Source of the DNA: an uncultured Clostridia bacterium
GTDB taxonomy: Bacteria; Bacillota; Clostridia; Lachnospirales; Anaerotignaceae
Direction of reading: 5' to 3'
DNA length: 54,784 nucleotides
NCBI GenBank assembly: GCA_944378105.1
Contig: CALWGC010000015.1
Location: 1 to 54,784, forward strand
Shown one piece after another: positions 1 to 9,154 of this stretch (position 1 is its first letter; each line of letters starts with the position of its first letter). The position numbers were made by a program, and so were the translations under genes. The notes under the pieces were generated by a model. That model did not search any database and had not been told where the DNA came from. It was given only the letters and a program-made list of their open reading frames with translations.

Positions 1-84
1 CCTAATTTATTTTAGTAATGCGGTCGCCAAACCTTTATTCTAAAATTATAATTAGGAGGTTTTGTATACTAAAGTATTTTATTT

Positions 85-113
85 ACCCCTAGTAAAACTA
101 GGGGTTTTGTTAA
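85..113 (+). terminator. Rho-independent terminator, plus strand
   Basis: A perfect 8-bp stem (ACCCCTAG / CTAGGGGT) with a TAAAA loop is followed by TTTGTT. It would end a plus-strand transcript coming from outside the window. The 84 bases before it hold no gene that can be supported. Confidence 0.75.
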
Positions 114-125
114 GCTAAAGCACCC

Positions 126-169
126 AAGAAAAATGGCTGGAACCCTTGCCCTACAAAGATTCCAGCCAT
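126..169 (-). terminator. trp operon terminator
   Basis: A 10-bp stem (ATGGCTGGAA / TTCCAGCCAT) with a 17-base loop lies 14 bases past the trpA stop and is followed on the minus strand by TTTTTCTT. It closes the trp operon. Confidence 0.85.
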
Positions 170-182
170 CTTTTCCATCGTT

Positions 183-959
183 TTATGCCTGTAATACGGC
201 TTCTTTCATTTCTTTGACATATCTTCCCACAGAGGCCACACTGTCTTTTCCTTCGGCCCCAATGATTTTCACAATGGCGCTGCCCACAATGGCCCCATCA
301 GAAAGGCCGGCCATGGCCTTGGCCTGCTTGGGTGTATTGATGCCAAATCCCACGGCTGTCGGCACGTCGGTTACGGCCCGGATGGCTTCCACCATAGCCC
401 CCACGTCGGTGGTAATTTCGCTTCTGACCCCGGTGACACCCATGGAGCTAACCACATAAAGGAACCCTTCTGCTTCCTTTGCAATCATCTGAATCCGGTC
501 GTCGGACGTTGGCGCAATCATGGAAATGATAGAAACATCATATTTTTTCGACTCTTCCATCAATTCTCCCTTTTCCTCAAACGGCAAATCCGGCACAATC
601 AGCCCATCGACGCCAAGCGCTTGACACCGGGCAAAAAAAGCGTCTTTTCCATAGCTTAACACCGGGTTTAAATAGGTCAAAAATACCATGGGTACCTGAC
701 TTTCCTTCCGGATCTTTTCCACAATGCCAAACACTTTTTCCAGGCTGATGCCGCCTTTGAGCGCCCGGATATTGGCCTCCTGGATCACAACCCCTTCGGC
801 CGTTGGGTCCGAAAAAGGAATCCCCAATTCAATCAGGTCTGCCCCGTTTTTGGCCATTTCCACCACCAGTCGCACCGTCGTTTCCTCGTCGGGATCTCCC
901 GCCGCAATAAAAGGAATAAATGCTTTGCCCTTTGCAAAGGCTTCTTTGATTTTATTCAT
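183..959 (-). CDS. trpA: Tryptophan synthase alpha chain
   Basis: This subunit splits indole-3-glycerol phosphate to indole and glyceraldehyde 3-phosphate, and indole is channelled to TrpB. The protein has 258 residues, the family length, and is a TIM barrel. The catalytic glutamate is E44 in [10 protein letters not shown]. The second catalytic acid (Asp60 in the enterobacterial enzyme) is replaced by Glu in DPTAEG (E55), a variant I recall from other Firmicutes. The start chosen is the internal ATG giving MNKIKEAF; the frame stays open 23 codons further up, but that part overlaps trpB and has no homology. It overlaps the end of trpB by 8 bases, so translation is probably coupled. It is the last gene of the operon. 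Confidence 0.97.
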   Translation of the reverse strand: MNKIKEAFAKGKAFIPFIAAGDPDEETTVRLVVEMAKNGADLIELGIPFSDPTAEGVVIQEANIRALKGGISLEKVFGIVEKIRKESQVPMVFLTYLNPVLSYGKDAFFARCQALGVDGLIVPDLPFEEKGELMEESKKYDVSIISMIAPTSDDRIQMIAKEAEGFLYVVSSMGVTGVRSEITTDVGAMVEAIRAVTDVPTAVGFGINTPKQAKAMAGLSDGAIVGSAIVKIIGAEGKDSVASVGRYVKEMKEAVLQA

Positions 960-2136
960 AAAGCTGAACCCCCCTATATCTGGCAATGGCTGCCACGTCT
1001 TTGTCGCCCCGGCCGGAAATACAAACAATAATTGATTGGTCTTTGGAGAAAGAACCGGCCATTTTTCTCACCTGCGCCACCGCATGGGCGCTTTCAATGG
1101 CACAGATAATGCCTTCTGTCCGTGCCAAATATTCAAAGGCATCCACCGCTTCATCGTCGGTGATGGGCACATATTCTGCCCGGCCTGTGCTGTGCAAATA
1201 GGCATGCTCTGGCCCAATGCCTGGATAATCCAACCCGGCGGAAATGGAATACACCGGCGCAATCTGCCCTTCTTCGTTTTGACAGAAAATAGATTTCATG
1301 CCGTGGAAAACGCCCACCGTACCTTTGGTTAGTGTGGCTGCGTGTAAATCGGTGTCCACGCCTTTGCCGCCGGCTTCACAACCGATCAGACGTACCCCTT
1401 CGTCTGGGATAAAGTGATAGAACATCCCCATGGCGTTGCTGCCGCCGCCTACACAGGCAAAAACCGCCGCCGGAAGCTTTCCTTCTGCTTCCAAAATTTG
1501 CGCCCGCGCTTCCCGGCTGATGATGCTTTGGAAATCCCGCACCATGGTTGGAAATGGATGCGGCCCCATGACGGTGCCCAACACATAATGGGTGTCGTCC
1601 ACCCGTCTGGACCATTCCCGGAAGGTTTCGTTTACGGCATCTTTCAATGTCTGTGTGCCGCTTTCTACGGCGTGTACCTTCGCCCCCAACAGCTCCATCC
1701 GGTATACGTTTAAGGCCTGGCGCTCTGTGTCCTCTTTGCCCATGAAAATTTCGCATTCCATGCCAAACAGCGCCGCCGCCGTGGCCGTGGCCACACCGTG
1801 TTGGCCTGCGCCCGTTTCGGCAATCAAACGGGTTTTGCCCATCTTTTTCGCCAAAAGGGCCTGCCCCAATACGTTATTGATTTTGTGGGATCCGGTGTGG
1901 TTCAAATCTTCCCGTTTCAAATAAATTTTGGCCCCGCCCAGATCCTTGGTCATTTTTTCTGCATAATAAAGCAGAGAAGGCCGCCCGGTGTAGTTTTTGT
2001 TCAGCTCCGCCAGTTCTGCCTGAAACTGGGGATCGTTTTTGTAAAAATCATATGCTTTGTTCAGCCGGTGAATTTCGTTCATCAATGTTTCTGGAATATA
2101 CTGGCCGCCAAATATGCCAAATCTTCCTTCTGCCAT
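952..2136 (-). CDS. trpB: Tryptophan synthase beta chain
   Basis: This PLP enzyme condenses indole with L-serine to make tryptophan and forms the alpha2-beta2 complex with TrpA. It has 394 residues, full length for the TrpB1 type. The PLP lysine is K85 in [10 protein letters not shown], and the phosphate-binding glycine loop GGGSNAMG lies near residue 231. The start follows an AGGAGGAA ribosome binding site. It lies 15 bases after aroF and overlaps trpA by 8 bases. Its close coupling to trpA fits the need for equal amounts of both subunits. Confidence 0.98.
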   Translation of the reverse strand: MAEGRFGIFGGQYIPETLMNEIHRLNKAYDFYKNDPQFQAELAELNKNYTGRPSLLYYAEKMTKDLGGAKIYLKREDLNHTGSHKINNVLGQALLAKKMGKTRLIAETGAGQHGVATATAAALFGMECEIFMGKEDTERQALNVYRMELLGAKVHAVESGTQTLKDAVNETFREWSRRVDDTHYVLGTVMGPHPFPTMVRDFQSIISREARAQILEAEGKLPAAVFACVGGGSNAMGMFYHFIPDEGVRLIGCEAGGKGVDTDLHAATLTKGTVGVFHGMKSIFCQNEEGQIAPVYSISAGLDYPGIGPEHAYLHSTGRAEYVPITDDEAVDAFEYLARTEGIICAIESAHAVAQVRKMAGSFSKDQSIIVCISGRGDKDVAAIARYRGVQLYE

Positions 2137-2151
2137 GGTTCCTTCCTCCTT

Positions 2152-3165
2152 TTATATCTCTCTTCCTTCTAAAACAGCCCGCCTGCGCAGGTCTGTCATC
2201 AGACCATCAAATTGTTCCAAATCCAAGCTCTGGGCCCCATCGCAAAGGGCCAGTTTCGGATTGTTGTGGGTTTCCACCATCAGCCCGTCAGCGCCCACCG
2301 CCAGTATCGCCCGGCTTAAGGGGGCCACCAGAGAGCGGATGCCGGTGCCGTGGCTTGGGTCCACAATGACCGGTAAATGGGTCTTTTCCTTTAAAATAGG
2401 TACCGCCGATAAATCCAACGTGTTTCTTGTCATAGTTTCGAAGGTACGAATCCCTCTCTCACATAATATCACATCTTTGCACCCGGCGCACATCAAATAT
2501 TCGGCACTCAGTAAAAACTCTTCCAATGTGCTGGCCAAACCTCTTTTCAACAGCACCGGTTTTCCCATGGCCCCGGCGGCTTTGAGCAAATCAAAGTTTT
2601 GCATATTCCTGGCCCCAATTTGCACGATATCCACCTCTTCAAACAGTGGCACCTGGGTTTGGTTCATCATTTCCGACACAATGGGAAGCCCTGTTTTTTC
2701 TCTGGCAATTTTCAAAAGCTCCAGCCCGTCGGCCTGCATGCCCTGAAAGGCATAGGGCGAACTGCGGGGCTTAAAAGCGCCCCCACGCAATAGTTTGGCC
2801 CCGCTTTTTTTCACCGCTTCGGCCACCGTCAGCACCTGCTCCTCGCTTTCCACCGAGCAGGGCCCGGCAATCACCGGAAAGTGATGGCAGTCAAATATGG
2901 CATCTTTCACCTTCACCACCGTGTCGTCCGGGTGGACGCTGCGGCTAACGGCTCGGTATTGCTCCGTCACCCGTTTGGCATAGTCCACAATGTCGCTGGT
3001 GTGGACGGCGTGGTCCATATCGATGGAGGCGGTGTTTCCAATGAGGCAAACGGCCGTGTGCTCCGTGCCGACGCTAACAATGGTGGAATAGCCCTTTTGC
3101 TCCCATTGCTTTGCAAAATCGTCCACTCTCTGTTTGTCTACGCCTGGTTTCATCACAAAAATCAT
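2152..3165 (-). CDS. aroF: 3-deoxy-7-phosphoheptulonate (DAHP) synthase
   Basis: This enzyme condenses phosphoenolpyruvate and erythrose 4-phosphate, the first step of the shikimate pathway. It has 337 residues. Residues 1 to about 70 form the small ferredoxin-like regulatory domain of the Thermotoga-type AroF enzymes (it begins MIFVMKPG). The rest is the catalytic barrel, with IAGPCSVES near residue 100, the GAFKPRSSPYAFQG motif and DPSHGTG near the C-terminus. It is inserted between trpF and trpB in the trp operon: its ATG overlaps the trpF stop as ATGA, and AGGAGG precedes it. Its expression should therefore follow the Trp T-box. The N-terminal domain suggests feedback control by an aromatic end product, but which one cannot be read from the sequence. 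Confidence 0.95.
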   Translation of the reverse strand: MIFVMKPGVDKQRVDDFAKQWEQKGYSTIVSVGTEHTAVCLIGNTASIDMDHAVHTSDIVDYAKRVTEQYRAVSRSVHPDDTVVKVKDAIFDCHHFPVIAGPCSVESEEQVLTVAEAVKKSGAKLLRGGAFKPRSSPYAFQGMQADGLELLKIAREKTGLPIVSEMMNQTQVPLFEEVDIVQIGARNMQNFDLLKAAGAMGKPVLLKRGLASTLEEFLLSAEYLMCAGCKDVILCERGIRTFETMTRNTLDLSAVPILKEKTHLPVIVDPSHGTGIRSLVAPLSRAILAVGADGLMVETHNNPKLALCDGAQSLDLEQFDGLMTDLRRRAVLEGREI

Positions 3166-3764
3166 TGCTCCCGCCTCCTTACTGTTTCCATCAATTGCTT
3201 GATTTTTTCTTCGTCCTTGTACCCGTCCGTTTCTACGCCGCTGCTGACGTCAATGGCAAAGGGATGCAGTTGTAACGCTTCTTCCAAATTTTCCTGCCGG
3301 ATGCCTCCGGCCAAAAAGAAGGGCCGTTTCATTTCTCCCAAATGGGCCCAGTCAAAGCTCTGCCCGGTGCCGCCGCTACCAGAATCAAAGAGCAGATAGT
3401 CGGCTTTGGACAAAAGAGCTTTTTCCACATCCTCTTTTCCCCGTACCGATACCGCCTGGATGATAGGGGCGCTGCACCTTGCCTGAATTTCTTCCACCAC
3501 CTGGGGCCCTTCCCCGCCGTGCAGTTGAATCACATCAATGATGCCGGCTTCATAAAGGGAAACCATTTCCGTAACCGGCGCATCCACAAATACCCCCACG
3601 GCCAAAATCTTAGGCGAAAGCAGTTGTTTCAGTTCTGCTGCTTCCTCTTTGCTCACTTGCCGCTTGCTTTTGGCAAAGACAAAACCGATCCAGTCCGGCC
3701 TGTATCGATTGGCCGCCAAAATGTCCTCTTTTCGTCTCAGCCCGCAAAGCTTCACCTTGGTCAT
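3162..3764 (-). CDS. trpF: Phosphoribosylanthranilate isomerase
   Basis: TrpF catalyses the Amadori rearrangement of phosphoribosylanthranilate to CdRP, the third step of the Trp branch. The catalytic cysteine lies in the N-terminal KLCGLRR motif, and the C-terminal phosphate-binding part reads FLAGGIRQEN and DVSSGVE. I chose the second of two close ATGs. It gives 200 residues, overlaps the trpC stop as ATGA, and sits 7 bases from the GGGGGG ribosome binding site, whereas the first ATG (3770) is too close to it. The gene overlaps aroF by 4 bases. Confidence 0.95.
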   Translation of the reverse strand: MTKVKLCGLRRKEDILAANRYRPDWIGFVFAKSKRQVSKEEAAELKQLLSPKILAVGVFVDAPVTEMVSLYEAGIIDVIQLHGGEGPQVVEEIQARCSAPIIQAVSVRGKEDVEKALLSKADYLLFDSGSGGTGQSFDWAHLGEMKRPFFLAGGIRQENLEEALQLHPFAIDVSSGVETDGYKDEEKIKQLMETVRRREQ

Positions 3765-4546
3765 AGGCATTCCCCCCGCAATTGAGAAAGGGCCTTTGCC
3801 TTATCCTCGCTTCGCATCAACGTCTCTCCAATCAAGACGGCATTGACGCCGGCCTCTTTCAGTCTAGCCACGTCCTCCGCCGTTCGAATGCCGCTTTCTG
3901 ATACAAAGGTCACATCCTCCGGCACCAGTTTCCGTAGCCGCAAGCTGTTTTCCATATCCACCGTAAAGGTACGCAAATCCCGGTTGTTCACCCCAATCAG
4001 CCTTGCTCCAACCGCAAGGGCCTTTGCCACTTCCGCCTCGTCGTGGGCTTCCACCAAGGCCGAAAGCCCCAAATGGTGCGCCAAGTCCAAATATCGTTTC
4101 AGCCGCTCTTCTTCCAATAGTGCACAAATCAGCAACACGCCGCTGGCCCCCAGCACCTTTGCCTCATAAATCATGTATTCGTCCACCACAAAATCCTTGC
4201 GCAAAGTGGGGATGGAAACGGCGGCGCTGATTTCCTTTAAATAGTCCTTGCTGCCCAAAAAAAATTCCGGCTCCGTCAAAACAGAAATGGCCGCTGCCCC
4301 TGCCGCTTCATATTCCTTGGCGATGGCAAGATAATCAAAGTTTTCTGCAATCAAACCCTTGGAAGGCGACGCTTTTTTCACTTCGCATAAAAAAGCAATG
4401 TCCCCTTGCCGCAAGGCTTGTTCCAAGGGAAAGCCGGTGTTTTTCTCCATTCCCTCGGCCGCTTGTTTCATCTGCTCCAAAGAAACCTCTTTTTTTTGCT
4501 CCTCCACTCGTTTTTGGGTGGCCGCTGCAATTTTCTCTAAAATCAT
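3761..4546 (-). CDS. trpC: Indole-3-glycerol phosphate synthase
   Basis: TrpC closes the ring of CdRP with loss of CO2 and water, giving indole-3-glycerol phosphate for TrpA. It has 261 residues. The catalytic E55 and K57 lie in [28 protein letters not shown] follows, and [11 protein letters not shown] is near the C-terminus. The start [10 protein letters not shown] was chosen because GAGGAGGAGA stands just before it and it overlaps the trpD stop as ATGA; an upstream in-frame ATG adds eight residues without homology. TrpC and TrpF are separate proteins here, not the fusion found in enterobacteria. Confidence 0.97.
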   Translation of the reverse strand: MILEKIAAATQKRVEEQKKEVSLEQMKQAAEGMEKNTGFPLEQALRQGDIAFLCEVKKASPSKGLIAENFDYLAIAKEYEAAGAAAISVLTEPEFFLGSKDYLKEISAAVSIPTLRKDFVVDEYMIYEAKVLGASGVLLICALLEEERLKRYLDLAHHLGLSALVEAHDEAEVAKALAVGARLIGVNNRDLRTFTVDMENSLRLRKLVPEDVTFVSESGIRTAEDVARLKEAGVNAVLIGETLMRSEDKAKALSQLRGECL

Positions 4547-5562
4547 GGTCTCTCCTCCTCGTTGGAACAACGGATAAAGGCTTCCAGTTTTTCCATGGCC
4601 TTACCGCTATCAATCAATTGGGCTGCCAAACGGACGCCTTCTTCCAAATTGGCTGCCTTCTGGCCCACCGAAAGGGCCGCCCCTGCGTTTAAGAGCACGG
4701 CATTTCGCTTTGGCCCCGGCGCCCCGGACAAAATTTCTCTGGTGATGGCCGCATTTTCTTTTGGTGTGCCGCCCACCAAATCTGCTTTTTGGCACCGGGT
4801 AAAACCGAAGGTCTCCGGCGCAATTTCATAATGGGAAAAGGTCCCGTTTTTCACTTCGCAAATGGTCGTTGGAGCGCTCATAGAAATTTCGTCCAGTCCG
4901 TCTTGCCCATAGACCACCATGGCGTTTTTGACGCCCAAATTGCAAAGCACCTTGGCCAACGGCTCCACCAGCGCTTCATCATAAACGCCCATCACTTCCA
5001 TCTTGGCCCCGGCCGGGTTGGCCAACGGTCCCAACACATTAAAAATGGTACGAATGCCCAGCTCTCGCCGCACCGGCGCCACATATTTCATGGCAATGTG
5101 ATAGTTTTGGGCAAACAAAAAACAAATCCCAATGTCTTTCAATAACTGTGCACTTTTTTGAGGCGAAACTTGAATGTTGACTCCCAACGCCTCCAACACA
5201 TCGGCGGCACCGCATTTGCTGGAAGCGGCCCGATTTCCGTGTTTTGCCACCGGTACCCCGCCGGCTGCGGCCACCAAGGCCGACGTGGTGGAAATGTTAA
5301 AAGAATTGGATCCGTCGCCGCCGGTCCCTACAATTTCCAACGCCTCCACCTCATGCAGCAACTTAATACAGTGATTACGCATCCCCACCGCCGACGCCGT
5401 GATTTCCTCAATGGTTTCTCCCTTTAAACTCATGGCCGTCAGATAGGCGCTCATCTGGATTTCCGACGCCTGGCCGCTCATGATCTCGTTCATGACGCCT
5501 TCGGCCATCTCATAAGAAAGATTTTCCTTCTTTGCTAACTTTAAAATTGCTTCTTTAATCAT
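4543..5562 (-). CDS. trpD: Anthranilate phosphoribosyltransferase
   Basis: TrpD transfers phosphoribose from PRPP to anthranilate. It has 339 residues, the usual length, with the PRPP/Mg motif [11 protein letters not shown] near residue 81, the KHGNRAASS loop near 107, and an N-terminal helical domain that mediates dimer formation. It is a stand-alone protein, not fused to TrpG. Its start overlaps the last 8 bases of trpG, and the ribosome binding site AAAGGCGG lies inside the trpG end, so the two are probably translationally coupled. Confidence 0.97.
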   Translation of the reverse strand: MIKEAILKLAKKENLSYEMAEGVMNEIMSGQASEIQMSAYLTAMSLKGETIEEITASAVGMRNHCIKLLHEVEALEIVGTGGDGSNSFNISTTSALVAAAGGVPVAKHGNRAASSKCGAADVLEALGVNIQVSPQKSAQLLKDIGICFLFAQNYHIAMKYVAPVRRELGIRTIFNVLGPLANPAGAKMEVMGVYDEALVEPLAKVLCNLGVKNAMVVYGQDGLDEISMSAPTTICEVKNGTFSHYEIAPETFGFTRCQKADLVGGTPKENAAITREILSGAPGPKRNAVLLNAGAALSVGQKAANLEEGVRLAAQLIDSGKAMEKLEAFIRCSNEEERP

Positions 5563-6133
5563 CCAACATGCCGCCTTTCCGTAAAAAATTTCTGACGATG
5601 GCCCCTCCTTGGGGGGTCAAAATAGATTCCGGGTGAAACTGTACCCCAAAAACGGGATACTCCTTGTGTTCCACTGCCATCACTTCCCCGTCGGCCGTCT
5701 TAGCCACCACCTTTAACTCTTCCGGCACTTCCACCGCCGCCAAAGAATGGTATCTGGCCACCAAAATTTCCTTTTCCAAGCCCTCAAACAAGGGGCTTTT
5801 CTGGTCAATCTCCACCCGGCTTTGCTTTCCATGCATGACTTTTTTTGCATACCCAATCTTGCCACCGTAACACTCACAAATGGCTTGGTGCCCCAAACAA
5901 ACGCCCAAAATGGGAATGGTTTTGCCAAAGGTCTTGACCACTTCTTCGCAAATGCCAGCCTCCGCAGGCTTTCCCGGTCCCGGCGAAAGAACAATGGCCT
6001 TCGGCGCCATTTTCTTGATGTCTTCCATCGTGCATCCATCATTTCGCACCACTTCAATCTCTGGCGTAAAGCTGCCCAAAAGCTGTACCAAGTTATACGT
6101 AAAACTATCATAATTATCAATCAGTACTATCAT
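5555..6133 (-). CDS. trpG: Anthranilate synthase glutamine amidotransferase subunit
   Basis: This class I glutamine amidotransferase supplies ammonia to TrpE. It has 192 residues. The nucleophile C79 sits in GVCLGHQAI, and the catalytic His-Glu pair is in FHPESIL near the C-terminus. The oxyanion segment is [11 protein letters not shown] near residue 50. The start [10 protein letters not shown] fits the family N-terminus and overlaps the trpE stop as ATGA; the frame is open 20 codons upstream but that is trpE sequence. In some Bacillota the same subunit also serves folate synthesis; no pab genes are in this window. Confidence 0.96.
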   Translation of the reverse strand: MIVLIDNYDSFTYNLVQLLGSFTPEIEVVRNDGCTMEDIKKMAPKAIVLSPGPGKPAEAGICEEVVKTFGKTIPILGVCLGHQAICECYGGKIGYAKKVMHGKQSRVEIDQKSPLFEGLEKEILVARYHSLAAVEVPEELKVVAKTADGEVMAVEHKEYPVFGVQFHPESILTPQGGAIVRNFLRKGGMLDD

Positions 6134-7608
6134 AAAATCCCTTCTTCCGCCTGCTCTACCGCTTCCACCACAGCCTTTGCCTTGTTGATACATTCTTCAA
6201 ATTCCTTTTCTGGCACACTGTCGTAGACAATGCCGGCCCCGGAACGGATATGCAGCTTTCCGTCCTTCGCATACGCCAGCCGAATGGCAATACAGGTATC
6301 CAAATTGCCGTTGAAATCCAAATATCCAATGGCCCCACCATAGACCCCTCTGTTTTCTCCTTCCAGTTCCTGAATGATCTGGCAGGCCCGGATTTTTGGC
6401 GCCCCGGAGAGGGTTCCTGCCGGTAGGATGGCATGGATGGCATCCATGGCGTCACAATCTTCCCGTAATTGGCCAGAGACGGTGGAACCGATATGCATGA
6501 TGTGGGAATACTTTTCCACGGTGCGGTATTGCTCCACTTGTACCGTGCCAAACCGGCTGATTTTTCCCATGTCGTTTCTGCCTAAATCCACCAACATATT
6601 GTGCTCGGCGTTTTCCTTCTCGTCGGCCAATAATTCTTGTTCCAAAGCCTTGTCTTCCTCTTCCGTCTTTCCCCTCGGCCGGCTTCCGGCCAAAGGATAG
6701 GTATAGGCCTTGCCGTTTATCACCTTCACCAGCGTTTCCGGCGAGGCCCCGGCCAATTCCAGCTGGTCGCTGACAAAATAGAACATATAGGGCGAAGGGT
6801 TTGTGGTACGCAGCACCCGATAAACGTCAAACAAACTGCCGCAAAATCCTGCCGTCAATCGATTGGATAACACCACCTGGAAAATATCCCCTTCTTTGAT
6901 ATACTCCTTGGCCCGTTCTACCATCTGGCAAAATTCTTCTTTGGAAAAAAGGGGCTGAAATGGCGTTAAGCGCTTGGGCGGCAAAAACTGTTTCTTGGCC
7001 CCCCGCTGCACCAAATAAGCCAACTCTTTTAACTGCTCTTCTGCCTTTGGATATGCTTCTTCCACCCGGTCAGAGGGAATATGGCAAATCAAAAACAGTT
7101 GTTGTTTTTCATGGTCAAACACGGCCACCTGGTCAAAGAGCATCAAATCCAGCTCTTTCCAGCAATCGTCCTTCGGCTCCGTCTGTTGCAGCACCAGCTC
7201 CACATAGCGGATGTAATCATAAGCGAAACTGCCAACCAATCCCCCCGTAAAAGGCGGCATTCCCGGCACCGGACAGCTTTTATGCTCTTTCAGTACCTCC
7301 CGCACCACCTCTGCCGGAGCGTCGGTGCGGATGGTTTCGTTTCGGTATCCTTTTAACGTCACCACACAATCATGGCAAGTCAATTCCAACTTGGGCGAAA
7401 ACCCCAAAAGAGAATACCGGCTCCATCGGCGGCCACCTTCCACGCTCTCCAGCAAAAAGCAATGGCTGCTTTTGGCTTTCAAAATCTGTAACAACCCCAC
7501 CGGTGTCACACAATCAGAAAATAACGTCAGCGCCACAGGAATCAGTCGGCCCTCTGCGCTCTTTGCCAATTCTTTTGCTTCTGTCAAAGATGGAATCATC
7601 TGTTTCAT
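6130..7608 (-). CDS. trpE: Anthranilate synthase component I
   Basis: TrpE converts chorismate and ammonia to anthranilate, the committing step of Trp synthesis. It has 492 residues. The N-terminal domain contains LLES at residues 52-55, the motif known to form the Trp feedback site. The C-terminal chorismate-binding domain shows NPSPYMFYF, ASPETLV, DLGRNDMGK and PAGTLSGAPK. The start MKQMIPSL was chosen because AAAGGCGG is 9 bases upstream; the open frame extends 8 codons further. It is the first gene of the operon and is preceded by a T-box leader, so control is both transcriptional (uncharged tRNA-Trp) and, by inference, allosteric. Confidence 0.97.
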   Translation of the reverse strand: MKQMIPSLTEAKELAKSAEGRLIPVALTLFSDCVTPVGLLQILKAKSSHCFLLESVEGGRRWSRYSLLGFSPKLELTCHDCVVTLKGYRNETIRTDAPAEVVREVLKEHKSCPVPGMPPFTGGLVGSFAYDYIRYVELVLQQTEPKDDCWKELDLMLFDQVAVFDHEKQQLFLICHIPSDRVEEAYPKAEEQLKELAYLVQRGAKKQFLPPKRLTPFQPLFSKEEFCQMVERAKEYIKEGDIFQVVLSNRLTAGFCGSLFDVYRVLRTTNPSPYMFYFVSDQLELAGASPETLVKVINGKAYTYPLAGSRPRGKTEEEDKALEQELLADEKENAEHNMLVDLGRNDMGKISRFGTVQVEQYRTVEKYSHIMHIGSTVSGQLREDCDAMDAIHAILPAGTLSGAPKIRACQIIQELEGENRGVYGGAIGYLDFNGNLDTCIAIRLAYAKDGKLHIRSGAGIVYDSVPEKEFEECINKAKAVVEAVEQAEEGIL

Positions 7609-7640
7609 ATTTTTTCGCCGCCTTTCTATCAAAAATAGGA

Positions 7641-7686
7641 TAAAAAAAAGTCCTCAACAAAAAAGAATCTCTTTTTTGTCAAGGAC
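7641..7686 (-). terminator. T-box conditional terminator of trp leader
   Basis: On the minus strand a long stem (about 16 bp, GTCCTTGACAAAAAAG with its near-complement) with a short loop is followed by eight or nine T residues, 33 bases before the trpE start. It lies just after the T-box motif, the usual place for the terminator that forms when charged tRNA leaves the leader unbound. Confidence 0.88.
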
Positions 7687-7930
7687 GGGTGTTTGTCACT
7701 CGTGGTACCACCTTGCTTCGCGCCTTTGGCGCGCACTCAAACAGGATACAATCATATCCCTGGCCAGTCTGACGGGGGCCATCCGTCGCAAAATACTAAG
7801 CCTTTCGGCCGTTCCTCGCGCCCTCCGCGGTCCATTTAACAACATGCCTTCTGCCCGGCTCTCAGCTACCCAGACTCTCTGTAAGCGCACCCTTTGTTTT
7901 TATCTCCGCTTCATCGGTTTTTCCTATGAA
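7641..7930 (-). ncRNA. T-box leader, tRNA-Trp specific
   Basis: The minus strand carries the invariant T-box sequence AAGGTGGTACCACG (about 7700-7713), which pairs with the NCCA end of uncharged tRNA in the antiterminator. An AGAGAG element and a GNTG-type segment characteristic of Stem I lie further upstream (about 7860-7895). The 3' side of Stem I has AAATGGACC, where the codon TGG (complement of 7832-7834) is in the specifier position, so tRNA-Trp is the predicted ligand. The leader ends in a conditional terminator in front of trpE. T-box leaders are well known in Bacillota; the specifier assignment is my reading and agrees with the downstream genes. Confidence 0.93.
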
Positions 7931-7939
7931 CTTATGGCT

Positions 7940-7968
7940 ACTATATCACTGGCGCTTTCCTTTGTCAA
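7940..7968 (-). promoter_or_regulatory. trp operon promoter
   Basis: TTGACA, a 17-base spacer and TATAGT on the minus strand form a near-perfect sigma-A promoter. The -35 box lies inside the last codons of the upstream gene and the -10 box just beyond its stop. Transcription would begin right before the T-box leader. Confidence 0.88.
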
Positions 7969-9145
7969 TAAAAATACGCAAATTTTTGCCCGTTTTTTTC
8001 ACTTTTTTCAAAAGACTGCTTTCTTCATAGACCGCCTGCGCCTTTTCTTTGAGGGACGAAACAAAGGTTTTTTTCTGTTGCTCCACCAAAGAGGCCACCA
8101 CCTTGGCCACCACTTCTTTCGTCTTTTCGTCGCACTGACGGTAGGCCTGCACACCGTCCAAAAGATGGGAAAGGGGATGGTCTGCCACCTCCACCAAATT
8201 GGTACTTCCCTTTGTCTCTAAGAGTGAAAAGAGCACCTCCACAAACTGTCTCTTTTCTTCCGCCGTCAAAGCATCCAGCCAGGCCGTCAGCACTTCTTCC
8301 ATCCGTTGGCTATTTTGGGACACTTCCGGCACCTTCACAATCTCCGTCTGCTCCACTTCCCAGCAAAACACATTGTGCTGTAATGGCCCGGCCGCCTCGC
8401 TTTTGGCCACTTGGTATGGCGTGCCGCGATAGAATAATAGCCCCACCAAAGATTCCTCCGGTAACACCGTCCAAATCTTGGGCGCAATCTTCCGATACCC
8501 TTCTTGGGTAAAAAAAGCCGGCGCAAATCCCGGCCCATCGTGGTTATAAATAGCCAAAATCCGCTCCTTCACCTCATCCCTACACAAAGCAGCAGCATAC
8601 ACCGCCAAATTTCCCCCTTTGGAATGACCGCCCACCCAAAGGGGCTGGCTGCATCGGCTGGCCATCTCCTCTAAATAGGCCACCGCCTGCTCCTGCGCCG
8701 GGATTTGATCCAAAAAAGCCATGTTGAAATCTTCTTTCCACCCCACCAAGGAATCATCTGTGCCGCGGAAAGATACAAAGGTCTTTCCCTCTTCCAAAGA
8801 AAAACAAACGGCCGAAAACTGCGTCTCCTGCTCCCTGCTGCTATAGACCCGGTATCCCCAAATCTTCACCTCGGCAAAACGTCTGCTGTGGGCCGCAAGC
8901 CAAAACAGTGCCGGGATTTGGCTTGCCACCAGCGCCACCCGCCTGCGCCGTTTTTCGATGGATGCAAAATAGATTTCTGCCGCCGCCTCCAAGGTACGTC
9001 CCTGTTGGGGTAGGCCATCTGGGATGATGCCGCCAAAATCCAGATAGGAAAATTGGTTGAAAATCAAGCTATCTATTTCATTGAAAGGGGATTGAGCAAA
9101 ACGCAAATCCCCTCGCCACCGCACATAATCCACAATGGAACCCAT
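7946..9145 (-). CDS. DUF2974 (Mbeg1-like) lipase-fold protein
   Basis: This 399-residue protein matches the DUF2974/Mbeg1-like alpha/beta-hydrolase family. TFVSFRGTDDSLVGWKEDFN (about 122-141) is typical of class 3 lipase-like folds, and GGHSKGGNLA carries the presumed nucleophile S175. No signal peptide is visible, so it is probably cytoplasmic; the C-terminal 80 residues are highly charged and helical. The family has no firmly established substrate. It is the last gene of the plsC - MBL - rmuC operon and follows rmuC by 9 bases. The trp promoter overlaps its 3' end. Confidence 0.85.
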   Translation of the reverse strand: MGSIVDYVRWRGDLRFAQSPFNEIDSLIFNQFSYLDFGGIIPDGLPQQGRTLEAAAEIYFASIEKRRRRVALVASQIPALFWLAAHSRRFAEVKIWGYRVYSSREQETQFSAVCFSLEEGKTFVSFRGTDDSLVGWKEDFNMAFLDQIPAQEQAVAYLEEMASRCSQPLWVGGHSKGGNLAVYAAALCRDEVKERILAIYNHDGPGFAPAFFTQEGYRKIAPKIWTVLPEESLVGLLFYRGTPYQVAKSEAAGPLQHNVFCWEVEQTEIVKVPEVSQNSQRMEEVLTAWLDALTAEEKRQFVEVLFSLLETKGSTNLVEVADHPLSHLLDGVQAYRQCDEKTKEVVAKVVASLVEQQKKTFVSSLKEKAQAVYEESSLLKKVKKTGKNLRIFIDKGKRQ

Positions 9146-9154
9146 ACGCGCCTC

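Noticed and set aside
7325..8221. A 298-codon plus-strand frame across trpE, the T-box and the DUF2974 gene
   Set aside because: It crosses the T-box leader and two real genes on the other strand and has no start signal.
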